This document shows positions 32,839 to 37,309 of a stretch of DNA of 37,309 nucleotides, piece after piece. Source of the stretch: Pseudonocardia nigra (lineage in GTDB: Bacteria; Actinomycetota; Actinomycetes; Mycobacteriales; Pseudonocardiaceae); the NCBI RefSeq assembly GCF_019396355.1, contig NZ_JAHKRK010000057.1, forward strand, positions 1 to 37,309, written 5' to 3'. Position numbers and translations under genes: made by a program. The first letter of the stretch is position 1. The number at the start of each line of letters is the position of its first letter. The notes under the pieces were generated by a model. That model made no database searches. It was not told where the DNA came from and saw only the letters and a program-made list of their open reading frames with translations.

Positions 32839-34085
32839 CGCCGACCTGTGCGCGGCGTCGGGGCGCGTCGTGCGAACCGCGGCGCGTGCTCGGGGCGGAG
32901 GCCGACGCCGATCAGGTACGCGGGCACGGCCGACACCGCGGGAACCCGCCTCAAGAGCGCCATCAGGGGCTTCGGCGGGCCCTCCCGCCGACCCTCGAGG
33001 ATCGGGTGGACGAGCCCGCGGTGCAGGATCCGCTGCAGCGTCTGCACGGCGATCGTCGGCAGGAGCCTGCGGGTGCGGACCTTCGCCAGCGCGGCAGGCG
33101 TCACGGTGCCCCGGCGGAGCGGCTCGGCGAGGAGGGTGGCCGTGGCGACGGCGTCCTGCACGGCGAGGTTGATGCCGACCCCACCGATCGGCGACATCGC
33201 GTGGGCCGCGTCGCCGATGCACAGCAGGCCGTCGACGTGCCAGCGATCCAGCCGGTTCAGCCGGATGTCGAGGTGCTTGACGTCGTCCATCGACGCCAGC
33301 TCGTCGACCCGGTCGGCGAGCCACGGGACGGCCTCGGCGACGTCCCGGCGGAAGCTCTCCACGCCCCGCTCGCGCAGCCGCGAGTCGCTGCCCTTCGCGG
33401 CGAGGTAGGCGAGCTGGAGGAAGTCCTCGCGGGGGATGACGATCACGACGCGTCGGTTGCCCGCGACGGGGGTCAGCGCGGCCGGCTGGCCACCGGGCCT
33501 CCGGGGCAGCCGGAACCACCAGGCGTCGATCGGCACCGGCAGCTCCTTGGGCCGGAGGTCGGCCTGCCGGCGCGCGATCGACCAGCGTCCGTCGCACGCC
33601 ACCGTCAGGTCGGCGCGCAGCTCGTGGGACGCGCCGTCCTCGGTGCGGTAGCGCACCCCCTGCACCCGCCCGGCCTCGCGGATCAGCTCGGTCGCCTCCG
33701 CGTGCATCCGCAGGGTGAACGTCGGCTCCTCCGCAGCGGCGTCGGCGAGCAGGGTGAGGAGGTCCCACTGCGGCACCATCGCGACGTACGGGTGCGCCAC
33801 CTTCAGCCGGCGCAGGTCGCCGACGACGACGCTGCGCTCGTTCTCGAGCGGGAAGGCGATCTCGTGCAGCTTGCTGTGGGGGAGCTCGGCGAACCGGCCG
33901 CCGAGGCCGAGCTCGTCGAGTAGTTGGAGCGTGGAGGGGTGAACGGTGTCCCCGCGGAAGTCGCGCAGGAAGTCGCCGTGCTTCTCCAGGACGGTCACCT
34001 CGACGCCCGCCCGGGCGAGCAACAGCCCGAGAACCATCCCCGCTGGGCCGCCACCGATGACGGCGCAGGTCGTGCGCTCGGTCAT
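32835..34085 (-). CDS. FAD-dependent monooxygenase (PheA/TfdB, FAD_binding_3 type)
   Basis: A 416-residue class A flavoprotein monooxygenase. The Rossmann motif CAVIGGGPAGMVLGLLLARAG is near the N-terminus, the DG motif is VACDGRWSIAR, and the second FAD motif is GLLCIGDAAHAMSPIGGVGINLAVQDA. It probably hydroxylates an aromatic or polyketide-like substrate using NAD(P)H. ATG 34085 is chosen because GAGGG lies 8 nt upstream; a GTG at 34094 is in frame. A TTCATCA-GT-TGTTGAA palindrome lies 15 bp upstream and a repeat array beyond it. Confidence 0.88.
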   Translation of the reverse strand: MTERTTCAVIGGGPAGMVLGLLLARAGVEVTVLEKHGDFLRDFRGDTVHPSTLQLLDELGLGGRFAELPHSKLHEIAFPLENERSVVVGDLRRLKVAHPYVAMVPQWDLLTLLADAAAEEPTFTLRMHAEATELIREAGRVQGVRYRTEDGASHELRADLTVACDGRWSIARRQADLRPKELPVPIDAWWFRLPRRPGGQPAALTPVAGNRRVVIVIPREDFLQLAYLAAKGSDSRLRERGVESFRRDVAEAVPWLADRVDELASMDDVKHLDIRLNRLDRWHVDGLLCIGDAAHAMSPIGGVGINLAVQDAVATATLLAEPLRRGTVTPAALAKVRTRRLLPTIAVQTLQRILHRGLVHPILEGRREGPPKPLMALLRRVPAVSAVPAYLIGVGLRPEHAPRFARRAPTPRTGRR

Positions 34086-34099
34086 CTCCACCACCCTCT

Positions 34100-34115
34100 T
34101 TCATCAGTTGTTGAA
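34100..34115 (-). promoter_or_regulatory. Operator-like palindrome before the monooxygenase gene
   Basis: TTCATCA-GT-TGTTGAA, with one mismatched pair between arms, is AT-rich against the local background and sits 15 bp upstream of the start codon, overlapping the 5' leader. Its half-site style suits MarR or GntR regulators; no regulator gene is adjacent. Confidence 0.4.
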
Positions 34116-34255
34116 TAAGGAGGACGGTACTCCTGGCACCGCGGGGTGTCGAGGGCCGCGACGGGGTGATGCCGGAGACGCAGCGGGCGAATCTGCGTCG
34201 GATCTCGCGCAAGCCGCGCGGCGGCGCGGCTCCACCTCGGGCCCGCCCCGTGCCG

Positions 34256-34667
34256 GTGATCACGGGCGGAGGGTCGTGGTCGGCCGCCGGTGAGCGACCT
34301 TCTCGCCGTGATCGCGGTGGCTCGGTATGCGGCCGGGTGGGAGCGGGCATGTGTTCTGCGCGCCCGGAGGCGGTGATCACGGCCGGAGGGTCGTGGGTGG
34401 CCCGGTGAGGCGGCCGCCTTCTGCCCGTGATCGCGGAGGGCTGTCGGCGGCCACGACGAGGGTGGGCGTGATCGGCGGGTGCGATCGGTGGGGCGAAGGG
34501 GGTCGGCCCGGGACCAGCGCGGTGATCACGGCCGGAGGGTCGTGGGTGGCTGCGCGCCGGCCGCCGTCTGGCCGTGATCGCGCCGGGCGGCGATCCGTAG
34601 GGCCGGCGATCACGGGCGGAAGGTCGTGGGCGCCGACCGGTCGGCGGCCCTCAGCCCGTGATCGCGG
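34256..34667. repeat. Four-copy hairpin-repeat array
   Basis: Units: 34256-34317, 34373-34436, 34522-34582 and 34606-34667, each 61-64 bp. Each begins G(T/C)GATCACGG(C/G)CGGA(A/G)GGTCGTGG and ends CCGTGATCGCG, so the ends are inverted: GATCACGG(S)C pairs with G(S)CCGTGATC. Units 3 and 4 have perfect 10-bp arms. The arm exchange C/G is compensatory (GGCC in unit 3, GGGC/GCCC in unit 4). The loop 5' side keeps GGA(G/A)GGTCGTGG. A related 12-mer, GTGATCACGGCC, occurs at 15966-15977. Confidence 0.8.
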
Positions 34668-34732
34668 TAGGTCGGCCCCCGCCCCCTGCCACCTGATCGT
34701 CCCCGGCGCACCGATGCGCCCGTGGGCAGCGG

Positions 34733-35143
34733 TCAGCGGGCGGAGCTGCACTCCCGGCACAGCCCGAAGATCTCCGCCGTGTGGCTGAGCTCGGAGAACC
34801 CGTGCGCCTCGGCCACCCGCTGCGCCCAGCTCTCGACGGCGGGGCCCTCGATCTCCACCGTGCGTCCGCAACGGCGGCACACGAGGTGGTGGTGGTGTTC
34901 CACCGTGGTGCAGCGCCGGTAGACGGCCTCGCCGGTGCCGGTGCGCAGGACGTCGACCTCGCCGCCGTCGGCGAGCGTCTGCAGGGTGCGGTAGACGGTG
35001 GTGAGGCCGATGCCCTCGCCGGTGCGCCGCAGCTCCTCGTGGATCTCCTGTGCGGAGCGGAAGTCGTCGAGCCGGTCGAGCAGTGCCGACACCGCCGCGC
35101 GCTGGCGGGTGGCGCGCAACGCCCGCGAACCCGTGCTGGTCAC
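34733..35143 (-). CDS. zur: Fur-family zinc-type regulator (Zur/FurB)
   Basis: A 136-residue Fur-family repressor. The winged helix includes LRATRQRAAVSALLDRL, FRSAQEIHEELRR and IGLTTVYRTLQTLADGGEVD. The metal-binding part has EHHHHLVCRRCG, and a second Cys pair in GLCRECSS gives the structural Zn site. It represses zinc uptake and ribosomal paralogue genes when zinc is abundant. GTG 35143 has GGAGGAGGG upstream and overlaps the smtB stop (GTGA); the smtB-zur pair is conserved in mycobacteria (Rv2358-Rv2359). Confidence 0.92.
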   Translation of the reverse strand: MTSTGSRALRATRQRAAVSALLDRLDDFRSAQEIHEELRRTGEGIGLTTVYRTLQTLADGGEVDVLRTGTGEAVYRRCTTVEHHHHLVCRRCGRTVEIEGPAVESWAQRVAEAHGFSELSHTAEIFGLCRECSSAR

Positions 35144-35541
35144 CGACCCTCCTCCACGTGTGCGACGGCGTCGACCACGATATGGGCGAGGTGGTCGTCG
35201 ACGAGCGAGTACACCACCTCGCGGCCTCGCCGTTCCCCGTGCACGACGCCCGCCGACTTGAGCACCCGCAGGTGCTGGCTGATCAACGGCTGGGTGACGT
35301 CGAGCGCGTCGACCAGGTCGTGCACACACCGGTCGGACTCCAGCAGCTGCAGGACGATGGCGATCCGCACGGGCGCGGCCAGCGCGCGCAGCAGATCGCC
35401 GGCCGCGGCGAGGGTGCGCGGCGTACGGACGGGCGCCGGGGCGGCGCTGCCGTGCACCGCCGTGTGGTCCCCCGGGTCGACGGTGTCCTCGAACGCGGCA
35501 TCGTCCGCGCTCGCCGCTCCCGTTCCCGCGACGATCGACAT
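35140..35541 (-). CDS. smtB: ArsR/SmtB-family zinc-responsive repressor
   Basis: A 133-residue winged-helix repressor. LRALAAPVRIAIVLQLL and RCVHDLVDALDVTQPLISQHLRVLKSAG form the DNA-binding domain. DDHLAHIVVDAVAHVEE contains the complete alpha-5 zinc site D-x-H-x10-H-x2-E, which supports zinc sensing. In mycobacteria the orthologue represses the smtB-zur operon when zinc is low. ATG 35541 (GGGGA 5 nt upstream) gives the size of the M. tuberculosis protein; in-frame ATGs at 35553 and 35613 would add an unconserved Pro/Arg-rich stretch. Confidence 0.88.
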   Translation of the reverse strand: MSIVAGTGAASADDAAFEDTVDPGDHTAVHGSAAPAPVRTPRTLAAAGDLLRALAAPVRIAIVLQLLESDRCVHDLVDALDVTQPLISQHLRVLKSAGVVHGERRGREVVYSLVDDHLAHIVVDAVAHVEEGR

Positions 35542-35630
35542 CGGCGTCCCCATCCCCGGGAGCGGCGGCCGCGCCCCCCGGTGGTCCTGCACTCCTGGCG
35601 GCCGCGTCCCCATCGTAGGCGTGCGGTGGA

Positions 35631-35963
35631 ATGCTGGAGTCCGTGCTGCTCGTCTGCCGGTTCGCGGCCGCCCCCGACCTCCTGCCCCGCGCCCGCCGCG
35701 CGCTCGAACTGCTCACCGCCGCGGACGGCTGCGTCGGCGGTGAGCTGGGCCGCGCGGTCGACGAACCGGACCGCTGGGTGTTGGTGGTCCGGTTCGTCTC
35801 GGTGGACGCCTACCGGCGGGCGCTGTCGCCGTTCCCGGTGCGCGAGCACGTGGTGCCGCTGCTGTCGGAGGCGCTCGCCGACGAGCCCGCGACCTTCGAG
35901 ACCCTCGTGGCGGCGGAGGGCGGCACCGCCGCCGACCGCCCGAGCCTGCTCGCCGAGAGCTGA
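35631..35963 (+). CDS. Antibiotic biosynthesis monooxygenase (ABM)-like small protein
   Basis: A 110-residue ferredoxin-like dimeric alpha/beta barrel protein: LLVCRFAAAPDLLPRARRALELL, then GCVGGELGRAVDEPDRWVLVVRFVSVDAYRRALSPFPV and VPLLSEAL. Such proteins are cofactor-free monooxygenases or stress proteins; the reaction is unknown. ATG 35631 follows a TAGGCG box (35616-35621), so it may be leaderless; a GTG at 35643 is an alternative. It is divergent from smtB and abuts the convergent gene with no gap. Confidence 0.78.
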   Translation: MLESVLLVCRFAAAPDLLPRARRALELLTAADGCVGGELGRAVDEPDRWVLVVRFVSVDAYRRALSPFPVREHVVPLLSEALADEPATFETLVAAEGGTAADRPSLLAES

Positions 35964-37148
35964 TCAGCCGCGCAGATCGGTCTGCAGCGGCGCGGGGAAG
36001 CGCACGGAGAACCGGACGTCGCCCAGCAGCTTCTCCAACTCGTGGGCGAGCCGGTCGACATCGGCGCCCTGCTCGGCGCCGATGTCCTCGAGCAGCCGGA
36101 CGGCGATCGTGCCGTCGCGGCGCTGCACCCAGCCCCCGACGATCCGGCCGTCGACCCACACCGTGGGCCCGCCGTTGCCGTTGCGGTCGAACAGGGTGGG
36201 CACGTGCGCGGGGTCGAGGTACCAGTCGCGCTGCTTCCACCCCATCGTCGACGGGTCGAGCCCGGGTAGCAGCGCCACGGACGGCTCGGCGGGCGAGCCC
36301 GGGTCGACGTCGTCGGGGAGCACGTAGCCGGTGGCGTCGTCGAGGTCGACCTCGACCGCGCCGACATCGGCGAGCGCGCGGGTGGTGACCGCGACCGTCC
36401 AGCCCATCCACCACTGCAGGTCGGTGCGCGTGGCCGGGCCGAACGCGCGCAGCCAGCGCTCCGTGAGCCCCGCCGCCGCCGCGCGCTGCTCCATCGCGGG
36501 GAAGCCGTCCGGCAGCCAGGTGTCGGTGGCGGCCCACCGGTACTGGCCGTTGATCCACGTGCCGGTGGGCCGGGCCCGCAGGACCCGCCCCTCGAAGCCG
36601 AGCACGAGCAGCACCCGGCTGTGGGCGGCCTGGACGGCGGCGTTGCGCCCGGTGCCGAGCGTCAGCGGCACCGCGAGGTGGGGCACGCGCTGTCCGAGCT
36701 CGCGGGCGCTGAGCGGACCCGCCTCGGCAAGCGTCGCGAGGATCTCGGCCGACGCGGCGGCCACCCAGGCCGCGGGATCGTCGCGGACCTCGCTGCCCGC
36801 CACGGCCTCGAGCAGCATCCGGCGCTGCACCTTCAGTAGTCCGACCGTGGCCGAGTGATGCGCCATCCGGGCCGCCTCGTGCCCGAACACCCACAGCGTG
36901 CGGCGCATCGCGTGGTGGCGCACCAGCGACCGCGTGCCGTAGAGCGCCTCCTCGACGGCGGCGAGCGACGGCGTGCCCATCCGGGCCGCTGCCGAGAGGT
37001 ACACGCTCACCGGGTCGGTGGAGTGCAGCGCGACGAGGTCATCGGTGATGGCGACGACGTCGTCGGTGCGCCCGGCCGGGGTGAGGCGGTGGCGGACGGC
37101 GAGACGGGCCCGGCGTTCGGCGGCGTGGATGCGACGGCGGGTGGGCAT
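35964..37148 (-). CDS. AlkZ/YcaQ-like winged-helix DNA-binding protein (HTH_42)
   Basis: A 394-residue protein of the HTH_42 superfamily, which includes interstrand-crosslink glycosylases AlkZ and YcaQ. Three winged-helix-like repeats are suggested by VRHHAMRRTLWVFGHE, LSARELGQRVPHLAVPLTLG and TRTDLQWWMGWTVAVTTRAL; the C-terminal part has YLDPAHVPTLFDRNGNGGPTVWVDGRIVGGWVQR. At the N-terminus the catalytic Q-x-Q/D segment of glycosylases reads LVALHSTDP, so the first Gln is His; activity is uncertain. ATG 37148 is the first start; no strong ribosome binding site is seen. Its end abuts the ABM gene. Confidence 0.82.
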   Translation of the reverse strand: MPTRRRIHAAERRARLAVRHRLTPAGRTDDVVAITDDLVALHSTDPVSVYLSAAARMGTPSLAAVEEALYGTRSLVRHHAMRRTLWVFGHEAARMAHHSATVGLLKVQRRMLLEAVAGSEVRDDPAAWVAAASAEILATLAEAGPLSARELGQRVPHLAVPLTLGTGRNAAVQAAHSRVLLVLGFEGRVLRARPTGTWINGQYRWAATDTWLPDGFPAMEQRAAAAGLTERWLRAFGPATRTDLQWWMGWTVAVTTRALADVGAVEVDLDDATGYVLPDDVDPGSPAEPSVALLPGLDPSTMGWKQRDWYLDPAHVPTLFDRNGNGGPTVWVDGRIVGGWVQRRDGTIAVRLLEDIGAEQGADVDRLAHELEKLLGDVRFSVRFPAPLQTDLRG

Positions 37149-37197
37149 GCGGTGAGGCTGCCAGAGGCCACCGACAAGGCGGCGCGCCGAGCGGTCG

Positions 37198-37309
37198 GGG
37201 CGACTCGCGTGTCCGAAGTGGGCGACTTGCCTGTCTGAAACGGGCGACTCGCGTGTCCGAAACGGGCGACTCGCCTGTCCGAAACGGGCGACTCGCGGGT
37301 CCGCGAGTC
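37198..37309. repeat. 22-bp tandem repeat array, truncated by the window end
   Basis: Five copies start at 37198, 37220, 37242, 37264 and 37286, with unit GGGCGACTCGC(G/C)TGTCCGAAAC. Copies 1, 3 and 5 have G at the variable position and copies 2 and 4 have C, giving a 44-bp super-period. Each unit contains the small palindrome GCGA-C-TCGC. The last copy changes into an inverted arm, so the array may be symmetric beyond the window. Confidence 0.88.
37290..37309. terminator. Hairpin ending the tandem array
   Basis: A perfect 8-bp stem, GACTCGCG/CGCGAGTC, with a 4-nt loop GGTC at the very end of the window. It marks the switch from direct copies to an inverted copy. It may act as a terminator for the gene beyond the window or be a fold-back of the repeat. 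Confidence 0.55.

Larger units (their letters stand above)
34095..34732. other. 640-bp gene-free region between the monooxygenase and zur genes
   Basis: There is no plausible coding frame. Besides the palindrome at 34100-34115, the region is dominated by four copies of a hairpin repeat (34256-34667). Between copies are G-rich spacers. I see no tRNA or known riboswitch. Confidence 0.7.

Noticed and set aside
34256..34667. CRISPR array
   Set aside because: Repeats are hairpin units at irregular spacing (84-149 bp) with variable cores and no unique uniform spacers, and no cas genes are nearby.
37198..37309. CRISPR array
   Set aside because: The 22-bp units are directly adjacent with no spacers, so this is a simple tandem repeat.

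Overview
The window is high-GC chromosomal DNA from an actinomycete, most likely a Pseudonocardiaceae relative (Pseudonocardia-like). The evidence is the very high GC content, frequent GTG starts, TANNNT -10 boxes placed directly before start codons (leaderless transcripts), chains of genes with 4-bp stop/start overlaps, and core gene order. The order phoH - ybeY - corC-like - cytidine-deaminase-like - era - recO - uppS - small gene - zur/smtB is, from general knowledge, the same backbone as in Mycobacterium tuberculosis (Rv2368c down to Rv2358). Lineage-specific genes have been inserted into it.

Layout. 1-1785: left flank with a perfect inverted repeat and an IS110-family transposase. 1786-4083: a DUF6069-like membrane protein divergent from a NarL-type two-component system. 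4091-9686: a TetR-controlled catabolic cluster. An MHS-type MFS transporter and tetR lie on the minus strand; a MaoC/SCP2-like fusion, an alpha/beta hydrolase and an acyl-CoA synthetase lie divergently on the plus strand. Three copies of a GAACG-NN-CGTTC palindrome sit at the predicted transcription starts of the three units. 9694-10555: a HEPN/MNT toxin-antitoxin pair whose HepT toxin is frameshifted. 10644-13670: a GH38 alpha-mannosidase carrying an in-frame 48-bp near-perfect palindrome.

13776-24288: the conserved phoH-to-recO block. PhoH carries a 360-residue intein with a LAGLIDADG endonuclease and the Trp/Cys/Thr signature of class 3 inteins, which start with a non-nucleophilic residue (here Ala). 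A secreted protease-like hydrolase, an alditol oxidase and an L-2-hydroxyglutarate oxidase are interpolated. 24218-26725: a vapBC module whose toxin gene runs 71 bp into the end of recO, then a two-component system in which both genes are broken (RR by a 1-nt loss, HK by a 52-nt insertion at its N-box). 26735-28884: dedA divergent from uppS, a small partner gene and a DUF1918 gene. 28941-31928: a GbsR/MarR regulator divergent from a three-gene ABC exporter. 31850-34085: DUF3291, a small hypothetical gene and an FAD monooxygenase.

34095-34732 is a gene-free stretch with four copies of a hairpin-forming repeat. 34733-37148 holds smtB-zur (zinc homeostasis), an antibiotic-biosynthesis-monooxygenase-type small protein and an AlkZ/YcaQ-like winged-helix protein. 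The window ends inside a 22-bp tandem repeat whose alternate copies differ, giving a 44-bp super-period.

The strongest unusual items are the class 3-type PhoH intein, the palindromic element inside the mannosidase gene, the three-site TetR regulon, the 52-nt element that disrupted the histidine kinase, and the hairpin-repeat array at 34.2-34.7 kb.
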